A DNA stretch of 64,000 bases from an uncultured Muribaculaceae bacterium (GTDB lineage: Bacteria; Bacteroidota; Bacteroidia; Bacteroidales; Muribaculaceae), in the NCBI GenBank assembly GCA_910587475.1, contig CAJUMR010000014.1:1-64000 (forward strand), given 5' to 3'. The position numbers and the translations under genes were made by a program. Each line of letters starts with the position of its first letter. Within the stretch, counting starts at the first letter, position 1. Positions 43,565 to 51,370 of this stretch are shown here, piece after piece. Below the pieces are notes generated by a model. That model was not told the origin of the DNA. It did no database searches and saw only the letters and a program-made list of their open reading frames with translations.

Positions 43565-44674
43565 ATGAACCTGCGAATCCTTATTCCCGCCATGCTCGGC
43601 GTGGCTCTCGCCCTGCCTTCGGCCGCCCGAAGCAAGACTCACGATGGTCCGGCATGGCAATCGGTGGAAAAGAACTATTCAATCAATCAGATCCGCGACC
43701 TGGCTCTGATCTATCAGGGTGGTCGCCATCGTCCCGACTGGACAGCCGATCAATTTGTGCCCTATGTCACCCACACATTTGCCGACGGCAGCAAAGAGTG
43801 GCTTTTCGACGGATTTCTCTTCCTTGAGTTTGTCGACGGTGACAAACAGTATATACCGGGCCTCCGCATGGCCAACGCCCAGAAAAGTGATTGGCTACAC
43901 TATCTCGACAGAGTGTTCGAACCCGGCAAATCGCTTGATGCGCTCAACCGCTGCATCGGAGATCTGAAAACCGAGCTCGGCGATCCCGGCTTCAAACACA
44001 AGGTCGTGCTCACCATGCTCCCCCCGATCCACCATCAGAAAGACTGGGGCGAACTCAATGGCCGCGCACTCGATTTCGACAATGTCGACGACTGCAAGGA
44101 AGCCTGCAAATGGTATCTCGACATGCTCGTCGACCGCTTCAACAAAGGAGGCTACGACAATCTCGAACTGACGGGCATCTACTGGGTCGACGAAGACATG
44201 CTCCATTTCGACGGATTTCCCAAATATGTCGCCCCATATGTCCACGAAAAGGGACTCCAGTTTGTATGGATACCCTACTTCAAGGCTCATGGCTATGACC
44301 GCTGGCAAGAACTCGGCTTCGACATAGCATATCATCAGCCTAACCATTTCTTCAATAAATCGATAGCCGACTCGCGCCTCGACGAAGCATGCTCCATAGC
44401 CCGACAGAACGGCATGGCCCTCGAATTTGAATTCGATCCGAAAGCTCTTCACGATGCCGACGATTCATCTTACGACCGCATGAACGCCTACATGGACGCA
44501 TACTGGAGAAACAATGTGTTCACCGACGCCGCTCTCGCCTACTATGAAGGTGGCATCGGCATGACCGAATTTGCAAAAAACCGCACTCCTGAAAACCAGG
44601 CGCTCATCGACCGCCTCGCAAGAATCATCGTCGACCGACGCAAAAATGCCTCTCTTCAGCCCAAAAAGAAATAA
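43565..44674 (+). CDS. DUF4855 protein 2
   Basis: A 369-residue secreted protein, more closely related to copy 3 than to copy 1 (shared SINQIRDLALIYQGG, GFKHKVV, LELTGIYWVDEDM and SYDRMNAYMD). The invariant acids are Asp209-Glu210 in YWVDED and Glu287/Glu289 in LEFEFD. There is no C-terminal tail; the protein ends in a short basic stretch (LQPKKK). Signal peptide PAMLGVALALPSAARS. It follows copy 1 after 63 bases. Confidence 0.75.
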   Translation: MNLRILIPAMLGVALALPSAARSKTHDGPAWQSVEKNYSINQIRDLALIYQGGRHRPDWTADQFVPYVTHTFADGSKEWLFDGFLFLEFVDGDKQYIPGLRMANAQKSDWLHYLDRVFEPGKSLDALNRCIGDLKTELGDPGFKHKVVLTMLPPIHHQKDWGELNGRALDFDNVDDCKEACKWYLDMLVDRFNKGGYDNLELTGIYWVDEDMLHFDGFPKYVAPYVHEKGLQFVWIPYFKAHGYDRWQELGFDIAYHQPNHFFNKSIADSRLDEACSIARQNGMALEFEFDPKALHDADDSSYDRMNAYMDAYWRNNVFTDAALAYYEGGIGMTEFAKNRTPENQALIDRLARIIVDRRKNASLQPKKK

Positions 44675-44702
44675 AACCATTTACTTAAAATCCATATTCA
44701 CA

Positions 44703-45836
44703 ATGAAAATCAAACATTTAGCCATAGCATTACTATCCTTTGCCCTTGCAACTCCGACATTCGCCAAAACAGACAAACATCAGGGTCCGGCATGGCAGTC
44801 AACCGAAAAAAACTTTTCAATCAATCAGATCCGCGACCTCGCGCTGATCTATCAGGGTGGCAGCCAGCGCATACCCTGGACCGAAGACCAGATCGAGCCT
44901 TATGTCGTCCACAAATTCGGCAACGGCAATAAATCATGGCTCTTCGATGGCTTTCTCTTTCTTGAATTCGCCGATATGCCTGAGTGTAACCTCGCTCCCG
45001 GCTACAGTGGAAAACGCGATGCCCGTCAGGAAGACTGGCAACGCTATCTCGACAGAATGTTTGAGAAAGGCAAGGCTCTCGACGCGCTCAACTCGTGCAT
45101 AGAACATCAGAAAGCCGAAATCGGCGATCCGGGTTTCAAACACAAAGTGGTCATAACCCTGCCGACTCCTCTGCCCCATCAGAAAGACTGGGGTAAAATC
45201 AATGGCCGCGATCTCGACTTCGACAACGTTGAAGACGCGAAACTCGCTTGCCAATGGTATCTCGACCAACTCACCGACCGTTTTGCCAAAGCCGGTTTCA
45301 ACAACCTCGAACTGACGGGCATATACTGGGTCGACGAAGACATGTGGCATCTCGACGGATTTACCAAACACATCTCTCCCTATATACATGAACTCGGTCT
45401 GCAGTTCGTCTGGATTCCTTACTTCAAGGCCAAAGGTTTCGAAAACTGGAAAGAACTCGGCTTCGACATCGTCTATCATCAGCCCAACCATTTCTTCAGC
45501 AAAGCCATACCGGATTCACGCATCGACGAAGCTTGCTCGCTCGCCCGTCAGCACGGCATGGGCATGGAATTTGAATGCGACGAAAATGCACTCTTCCAGA
45601 AAGAAAACTCGTCGTATGACCGCATGAATGCCTACATGGACGGCTTCTGGCGTCACAACGTGTTCACCGATGCAGCCATCGCATACTACACCGGTAGCCA
45701 TCTTCTCCTTGATTTCATCCAGAATCCCTGCCCCGAGAACCAGGCTATAATGGATCGTCTGGCCACCATCATCGTAGACCGTCGCTCCAATCCCTCTCTT
45801 ATCCCTGACGGAAAAAACAAAAAGAATAAAAAATGA
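44703..45836 (+). CDS. DUF4855 protein 3
   Basis: A 377-residue protein starting at the ATG at 44703; an upstream in-frame ATG at 44571 lies inside copy 2 and is unlikely because IALLSFALATPTFA is a clear signal peptide at the later start. It is highly similar to copy 2 (SINQIRDLALIYQGG, WGKINGRDLDFDNVEDAK, ELTGIYWVDEDMWHLDGF). The acids are Asp211-Glu212 and Glu289/Glu291. No tail; it ends in a lysine-rich stretch. Copies 2 and 3 look like a recent tandem duplication. The stop overlaps the next start as ATGA. Confidence 0.75.
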   Translation: MKIKHLAIALLSFALATPTFAKTDKHQGPAWQSTEKNFSINQIRDLALIYQGGSQRIPWTEDQIEPYVVHKFGNGNKSWLFDGFLFLEFADMPECNLAPGYSGKRDARQEDWQRYLDRMFEKGKALDALNSCIEHQKAEIGDPGFKHKVVITLPTPLPHQKDWGKINGRDLDFDNVEDAKLACQWYLDQLTDRFAKAGFNNLELTGIYWVDEDMWHLDGFTKHISPYIHELGLQFVWIPYFKAKGFENWKELGFDIVYHQPNHFFSKAIPDSRIDEACSLARQHGMGMEFECDENALFQKENSSYDRMNAYMDGFWRHNVFTDAAIAYYTGSHLLLDFIQNPCPENQAIMDRLATIIVDRRSNPSLIPDGKNKKNKK

Positions 45837-47026
45837 AAAAAATAATTATCGCTGCCATGCTCCTGCTCGGAGCCGCCACTGCCGATGCTGCAAAAATTGT
45901 CTGCTCTCCGGCAGGCATGATAACATACACCGAAACTACCGAATGGGGTGATATAAGCATCATTTTCAAAAAGTGCATGGCCAACAACCTTTACACTTTC
46001 TATTCAGTAAAACTTAACAATCAGATCGTAAACACCGCTGAATACAGCGACAACATCGGGCCGTTTCTTGTCAACGGTTTCTGGATGGGTGGAAACCATA
46101 ACAACACCCAGACACAAAAACCGACTGCCAACACTCTATTTGTCAGCTACAGCGTCGATGGCGAACAGATCTCACCCCGCATGACCGTCACCGGCTCAGT
46201 GCTGACCATCGACGTAGAAAATGAGATACTCTACGCCGACGGCAAGAAATTTGCCACAGAATACATGTCGTATGTCGTATCGGGCAACAGTATTGAAGTT
46301 TATGGCGAACATGTCTATGAGCACCCCACTCCCATGGTCATCGACCGATACTACGGTATGCAGTCGATGTTCAACGGCGAAACCGAAATTCTGACTCCCG
46401 GCGGCAATAGTCCGCTGTGGCAAAAACTTGTCGTTGCCAATTCGGGTCACGAAGTGCAGTTCACAAAAGCCTCAGCTCCTGAATTCTGCACATTTGTCGA
46501 ACATTCGGCAAACGGCTATCAGGCGTCATATATGGTCAAAGAAGAACTCGGCAACCGCGACTGGATCGACAGCGACAACGACGTCGTGTTCATCGGCAAC
46601 AGCTGGAGCAAATGCTACCACAAAATCATCGGTGGCCACACCGTCAAAGCCGGCGACCGCTCGTCGTGGCACGGCATTTACTCTTGGTTTGACGAACCGG
46701 TCACCGACAACTGCCGCAACGCATCCGACGACAACGTATTCGAATACGGAGCATACATCAACGGCGAACCTGTGGTCATGCACCTCAACAGCGATGGTTC
46801 GATGCTTGAGACAGCCGGAATCGATGACATCACCGCCGATATTGCCCCGACATTTGCAACAGCAGGCGACGGATTGATCACGATCTCGGAAGACGCTCCC
46901 CAGGCTTGCTGCTTTGACATCGCAGGTAAGATCGTGCACCGCGGTTCAGGATCATTCAGCTGCCAGAAAGGTGTCTACATAGTCAATGACATGAAAGGCC
47001 ACGCAATCAAACTGATCGTAAAATGA
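45833..47026 (+). CDS. Unrecognised secreted protein, tailed paralogue
   Basis: A 397-residue protein with signal MKKIIIAAMLLLGAATADA. It shares with the next gene DNIGPF, GGNH, a YYGMQSMF stretch and the block NSWSKCYHKIIGG ending WHGIYSWFDEP. The shared His, Tyr and acidic residues suggest an enzyme or binding protein with a beta-sandwich fold, but I do not recognise the family. The last 70 residues (AGIDDITADIAP, CFDIAGKIVHRGSG, GVYIVNDMKGHAIKLIVK) form a T9SS-like tail that its paralogue lacks. Confidence 0.6.
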   Translation: MKKIIIAAMLLLGAATADAAKIVCSPAGMITYTETTEWGDISIIFKKCMANNLYTFYSVKLNNQIVNTAEYSDNIGPFLVNGFWMGGNHNNTQTQKPTANTLFVSYSVDGEQISPRMTVTGSVLTIDVENEILYADGKKFATEYMSYVVSGNSIEVYGEHVYEHPTPMVIDRYYGMQSMFNGETEILTPGGNSPLWQKLVVANSGHEVQFTKASAPEFCTFVEHSANGYQASYMVKEELGNRDWIDSDNDVVFIGNSWSKCYHKIIGGHTVKAGDRSSWHGIYSWFDEPVTDNCRNASDDNVFEYGAYINGEPVVMHLNSDGSMLETAGIDDITADIAPTFATAGDGLITISEDAPQACCFDIAGKIVHRGSGSFSCQKGVYIVNDMKGHAIKLIVK

Positions 47027-48018
47027 AACGTAAAATAAGCCAAATAGCACTGGCCACGGCCTTCTTGGCTGCGCCGTTCTGCGCCGATGCCGCAAAAATA
47101 GAATACCGCGACGGCAACATCGCCTATACAGAGAAAACGCCATGGGGGCTGATCAACATCGACTTTGCCCACTGCATGGCCAACAAACTCTACACATTCA
47201 GCAGCGTGAGCATCGATGGCGTTGAGGTCAACCACACAGAAAGTGACAACATCGGGCCTTTTCTCATCGATCAGAAAGGTTGGTCGGGCGGAAACCATGT
47301 CAACGACGACAGACTTTCGGCCCACACCAAAAGTGTCGAAGTCTATGTCGACGGACAGCGCCTTTCGGGCGACTGCTCTGTCAACGGAAAAGTTCTGACC
47401 GTAGAGGTCGTCAACCAACTGCTTCATCCGCTCGACGACAGCGATCTCGCCGTCGAACGCGTTGTCTACAACGTTTCGGGCAACTCCATCGACGTCAAGG
47501 CTTCGCATGAGTTCCAATGCAAGCAGCCCGAAATGATAGAGCGCTACTACGGCATGCAGTCGATGTTTGTCAACGAATATGAACTCCTGACTCCAGGCGG
47601 ACAGTTCAGCTCGTGGACCCGTTTTCCGGTAACGAGCACCGGCAACGAACAGCAGTTCACCAAAGCATCTGCGCCATCGTTCACAACTTTCATCGAACAC
47701 TCCAACGGAGGCTATCAGGCCGCTTACATGACTCCCGAAGGTCTCGGGGACCATCATTTCGTCGGCGACAACGACATCATCTTCATCGGCAACAGTTGGA
47801 GCAAATCCTATCACAAGATCATCGGCATGCACCCGATCAAGAAAGGCGACCGCATCAACTGGCATGGCATCTACTCTTGGTTTAACAAACCGATCTTCGA
47901 CGGTTCGTCAAATCCCGACAAATCAGCCCGCACCTTTGACTACGGAGCCTATATCGAAGGGCAGCCATATGTGTTCCATCTCAATCCCGATGGCTCAATG
48001 ACTAAATTCGCACTATAA
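47023..48018 (+). CDS. Unrecognised secreted protein, tailless paralogue
   Basis: A 331-residue paralogue of the preceding protein with signal MKRKISQIALATAFLAAPFC. It keeps DNIGPFLIDQ, WSGGNHVND, YYGMQSMFVNEYELLTPGG, FTTFIEHSNGGYQAAYM and SYHKIIGMHPIKKGDRINWHG, but ends right after the core (HLNPDGSMTKFAL). The ATGA overlap shows coupling to the tailed copy. It is the last gene of the PUL and a strong terminator follows. Confidence 0.6.
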   Translation: MKRKISQIALATAFLAAPFCADAAKIEYRDGNIAYTEKTPWGLINIDFAHCMANKLYTFSSVSIDGVEVNHTESDNIGPFLIDQKGWSGGNHVNDDRLSAHTKSVEVYVDGQRLSGDCSVNGKVLTVEVVNQLLHPLDDSDLAVERVVYNVSGNSIDVKASHEFQCKQPEMIERYYGMQSMFVNEYELLTPGGQFSSWTRFPVTSTGNEQQFTKASAPSFTTFIEHSNGGYQAAYMTPEGLGDHHFVGDNDIIFIGNSWSKSYHKIIGMHPIKKGDRINWHGIYSWFNKPIFDGSSNPDKSARTFDYGAYIEGQPYVFHLNPDGSMTKFAL

Positions 48019-48042
48019 CAGTCAGTCAGACTTCCATAACAG

Positions 48043-48080
48043 CGACGCGGCCCGCAAAAACGGGCCGCGTCGTTTTGTTT
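48043..48080 (+). terminator. Terminator at the end of the PUL
   Basis: A 12-bp GC stem (CGACGCGGCCCG / CGGGCCGCGTCG) with a six-base loop and TTTTGTTT downstream on the plus strand. It lies between convergent genes and may also limit the minus-strand transcript. Confidence 0.88.
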
Positions 48081-49779
48081 AACTCATCAGTATCACTATC
48101 ACCACGCCCCACAGTATCAGCAATGTGTTGCCTATCGCATAGGTGACCGTGTAGCCCATCGCCGGTATTGAACTGCCGAGAGCATCCTGGACGGCTCCGA
48201 GCGAAGCTGTGGTTGTTCGGCTGCCGGCACAACATCCGAGATTTATAGCCGCCGGGAATTTGAACAGCTTCTTGCCGATGATCATTCCGAAAATCAGAGG
48301 CAACGATGTGCAGATCACACCCATGAGGAACATCATCAGTCCTACTTCTTTAAGCCCGCTGACAAACGATGGACCGGAAGTGATGCCGATGACGGCTATG
48401 AACATGTTAAGGCCAAGATTATCCATCAACCACACGGCTGAAGACGGGATGCGTCCGAAAGTCGGATGTTTGGATCTCAGCCATCCTAACACAAGACCGG
48501 CGATCAACGCACCACCGCTTGTGCTCAAGCTGATCGGCACTCCGCCGATATGGATTGCCAACGCTCCGAACAGTCCTCCGAGGAAGATGCCCAGTCCGAC
48601 AAATATAAGGTCGGATTTTGTCGATTTGCGGTCGGCGAAGCCGATCTGTGGCGCTGCATCATTGACCTCGCGCTCGAGACCGACCACCGTGATGACATCG
48701 CCACGCTGTATTTTGAACTGGGCGAGCACAGGCATGGCCACTCCGCCTCTTGTGATGCTTTTGATCGATACGCCGTACATATACTTCATTGATCTGAGCT
48801 GATCGACAGTCTTTCCGATGACAGATTTCGAAGCGACGGTGATCTGCAATTCTTCAGCCGGGAAGTCGAGCAACTCGGCATCCATCACTTCTGGGCCGAC
48901 CCACTCCTCGTCGCCGATAATGAATTCACGCCGGCCGCTGAGAACAATCTCATCACCTTTGGAAATTTTCAGATCGGGAGTTACCTCGATCACTTTGCCC
49001 GCCGATCTGACACGCTCGACAAACAGGCGCTTTCCTTCTGACTGGAGATACTGCTCTACTTCGGACACCATCTTGGGTTCGTCGAAATAATCCGATGTCA
49101 CTTTATATGCACGGAATGCCACCGGCCGCAGTGCCTTTACATAATTAGGATCGGCGTTTGCGCCCCCTTGATTTAGTTTTTTCTCAAGTTCAGCAGTCTC
49201 TGCCTTAACTTTCTTGATACCACCGAGCAAAGCCGGGCCGAGATTGGCCAGAATGTAGGCCGAACCAATCGTGCCGAATACATAAGTGACGGCATAGCAT
49301 ACCGGCATTACATCTATCCACGCTTTTTTAGTGGCATCAGAGACTGAAAGAGTGTTGAGCGTATCGGTTCCTACACCGATGACAGCAGACATTGTCTGAG
49401 CTCCGGCCAATAATCCGAGCGACTCGCCGATATTGTAGCCCATGATTTCGGCCACACCCCACGTGACAAGCAGACATAGCCCGCAGACCACAACGGCAAA
49501 AAGCACCTGTTTTATGCCATCGCCGCGGAGAGCCTGAAAGAACTGCGGACCTACACTGTAGCCGATTGAAAAAAGGAACAGGAGGAAAAAAACATCTTTC
49601 AACGGACCTGGTATAGGGATATTAAGCTGACCGACAGCAACACCGACCAACAGCACCGAAGTAACGGTGCCAAGTGAAAAAGACTTATATTTCAACTGGC
49701 CGATAAAAAAACCGATACCAATCGTCAGAAACACCGCCAGTGACGGATTGCTTCTCAGTGTCTCAACAATCCAATTCAT
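48079..49779 (-). CDS. AspT/YidE-type transporter
   Basis: A 566-residue inner-membrane protein. Two hydrophobic halves of five to six helices flank a soluble part (about 195-380) with two RCK-C/TrkA-C domains (VIEVTPDLKISKGDEIVLSG and FKIQRGDVITVVG). The C-terminal half has CAGSRTTTASLG, the signature of the aspartate:alanine exchanger family. Homologues exchange small dicarboxylates or amino acids, but the substrate here is unknown. Confidence 0.88.
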   Translation of the reverse strand: MNWIVETLRSNPSLAVFLTIGIGFFIGQLKYKSFSLGTVTSVLLVGVAVGQLNIPIPGPLKDVFFLLFLFSIGYSVGPQFFQALRGDGIKQVLFAVVVCGLCLLVTWGVAEIMGYNIGESLGLLAGAQTMSAVIGVGTDTLNTLSVSDATKKAWIDVMPVCYAVTYVFGTIGSAYILANLGPALLGGIKKVKAETAELEKKLNQGGANADPNYVKALRPVAFRAYKVTSDYFDEPKMVSEVEQYLQSEGKRLFVERVRSAGKVIEVTPDLKISKGDEIVLSGRREFIIGDEEWVGPEVMDAELLDFPAEELQITVASKSVIGKTVDQLRSMKYMYGVSIKSITRGGVAMPVLAQFKIQRGDVITVVGLEREVNDAAPQIGFADRKSTKSDLIFVGLGIFLGGLFGALAIHIGGVPISLSTSGGALIAGLVLGWLRSKHPTFGRIPSSAVWLMDNLGLNMFIAVIGITSGPSFVSGLKEVGLMMFLMGVICTSLPLIFGMIIGKKLFKFPAAINLGCCAGSRTTTASLGAVQDALGSSIPAMGYTVTYAIGNTLLILWGVVIVILMS

Positions 49780-49833
49780 TATTTTTGCTTATTAATTGAT
49801 GAACAATGTGTAATGTTTCAATATCCCTGAGTA

Positions 49834-49848
49834 TGTGCGCGGCGCACA
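49834..49848. promoter_or_regulatory. GC-rich palindrome between the transporter and barrel genes
   Basis: TGTGCGC-G-GCGCACA has perfect 7-bp arms and lies 55 bases upstream of the AspT-type start. It may be an operator; no known regulator matches by eye. Confidence 0.35.
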
Positions 49849-49889
49849 CATCGTTAGATTTATAACACACCCGATGTATTAAAGTTTGG

Positions 49890-49943
49890 TCAGAAAAGAA
49901 AACAGACAACCCTTCCCCCGTAAAATGTCGAGGGAAGGGTTGT
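49890..49943 (-). terminator. Terminator of the outer-membrane barrel gene
   Basis: 12-bp arms ACAACCCTTCCC / GGGAAGGGTTGT with a 14-base loop; the minus strand continues CTGTTTTCTTTT. It follows the stop of the gene at 49969 by about 26 bases. Confidence 0.8.
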
Positions 49944-49968
49944 AGAAGAGCGTCGGTATTAACCGTTA

Positions 49969-50514
49969 TCAGAAGTTATAGTAGAAACCAAACATTATGT
50001 TGTTAGTGTCGAAATTCAGACCCCAGTTTTCAGGAGCTCCATTGGCTTTGGCTGCATGGTTGCCACCTTGATAGCCGAGGAAACCGATGTGAGCCACAAG
50101 ACTGAATTTGTCGTTGATGTCAAACGATACGCCAGGACGGAAACCTATGCCAAGTTCAACTGCTGTGCTTCCGCCGGCACGACCGATGCCAAGATCAACG
50201 CCACCGTCGACAAACAGATTGACACGTTCGTATCTGTAGTAGGTGTAACGAGCATAAGGGTTGACTTGAAAAACAGTCTTTTCCTCACCGCCTGCCTTAC
50301 GGTAGGATACACCCACTTTTGTGCCGACGGCAAAACGATCGGTAAGATTATAGCCCAATTCGGGGAGTACTGTCACTTGAGTGCTTTTAACTCCACTTGC
50401 AGACTCGGTTGTACGACCAAATGTCAGTTGACCGCCGGCATACCAGTCGCCGGACTGTGCGCTTGCGCCTATAGCCATGATGGCCATGATGGCGAGAAAA
50501 AGAACTTTTTTCAT
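49969..50514 (-). CDS. Small outer-membrane beta-barrel protein
   Basis: A 181-residue protein with a signal (MKKVLFLAIMAIMAIGASAQ) and an eight-strand-type barrel: GDWYAGGQLTFGRTT, LPELGYNLTDRFAVGTKVG, YARYTYYRYERVNLFVDGG and a terminal FGFYYNF. It belongs to the OmpA/opacity-like OMP_b-brl group common in Bacteroidales. The function is unknown. It appears monocistronic with its own terminator. Confidence 0.85.
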   Translation of the reverse strand: MKKVLFLAIMAIMAIGASAQSGDWYAGGQLTFGRTTESASGVKSTQVTVLPELGYNLTDRFAVGTKVGVSYRKAGGEEKTVFQVNPYARYTYYRYERVNLFVDGGVDLGIGRAGGSTAVELGIGFRPGVSFDINDKFSLVAHIGFLGYQGGNHAAKANGAPENWGLNFDTNNIMFGFYYNF

Positions 50515-50592
50515 CGTTGTCTAAATTTTTTATTAATCGATTATTGAACGTTTTTTTACTTTAAATCCTCCTGCAGTCTGACGCATGATCAG

Positions 50593-51213
50593 TTATCTGA
50601 CTATACGCTCAAACTCCGACCCTGGCTCGAGACACAACGGGCACACGAAATCGGGCGGAAGTTCCTCTCCGACATATTCGAACCCGCATATCGGACAGCG
50701 CCACACCACTTCGCCGGTCGTCTCATCGCTCTGAGCTACAGGCGTCGGTCTGACATTTGCACGATAGTAGGCATAGGTCATCGACGGAGCGTCAGACAGA
50801 ATGGCTTTTTCAGTCACTTCACCGATAAACATCATGTGAGTGCCGAGATCGACCGTACGGTTGACTTTCACGGATATGAACGCATTAGTGCCGGCTGTGA
50901 TGGCAAGAGTGCCGTCGGCAACTCGCCTCACATCATTGAAATCCTTGAATTTGTCGACATCGCGTCCTGACTGGAAGCCGAAGTTTCTGAACAATTCATA
51001 ACGCGCATCCATACTGATGATCGAAACTGTGAAAATACCTGTTTCTTCGATCATCCGGCAAGTCAGACCATCCTTATTCAGACAGAGAGAGACCTGTTCG
51101 GGAGCTGATGTCACCTGCCCGAAAGCGTCGGCGATGCAACCGTTGTCGCGCCCGTCTTTTCTGGCGGTCACCACATATAGGCCATATGTAATATTAAATA
51201 GAGGTTCACTCAT
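50593..51213 (-). CDS. Flavin reductase-rubredoxin fusion
   Basis: A 206-residue protein: an N-terminal FMN-binding split-barrel domain of the flavin reductase family (about 1-150: LFNITYGLYVVTARKDGR, FGQVTSAPEQVSLCLNKD) and a C-terminal rubredoxin-like domain with two CxxC pairs (WRCPICGFEYVGEE and FVCPLC) that bind iron. This architecture is known as high-molecular-weight rubredoxin in anaerobes, where it passes electrons from NAD(P)H to oxygen- or peroxide-reducing proteins. It likely helps this anaerobe tolerate oxygen. Confidence 0.9.
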   Translation of the reverse strand: MSEPLFNITYGLYVVTARKDGRDNGCIADAFGQVTSAPEQVSLCLNKDGLTCRMIEETGIFTVSIISMDARYELFRNFGFQSGRDVDKFKDFNDVRRVADGTLAITAGTNAFISVKVNRTVDLGTHMMFIGEVTEKAILSDAPSMTYAYYRANVRPTPVAQSDETTGEVVWRCPICGFEYVGEELPPDFVCPLCLEPGSEFERIVR

Positions 51214-51301
51214 ATCAAGGGTTGTTGTTTTGGAAATCTAACACTCCAAAACTAATTTTTGTTTTTACGCCACCGATTAATTATGGTTGCAATAAAATGA
51301 T

Positions 51302-51309
51302 TAATTTTG
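51302..51309 (+). promoter_or_regulatory. Putative -7 box of the GDPD-EEP gene
   Basis: TAATTTTG matches TAnnTTTG, 62 bases before the ATG at 51371. No TTTG stands at the usual distance. Confidence 0.45.
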
Positions 51310-51370
51310 TAATCAGCGCTGCCCGACAGCGTCATATCAAACAACACCATCAATAATTCAACTACATATC

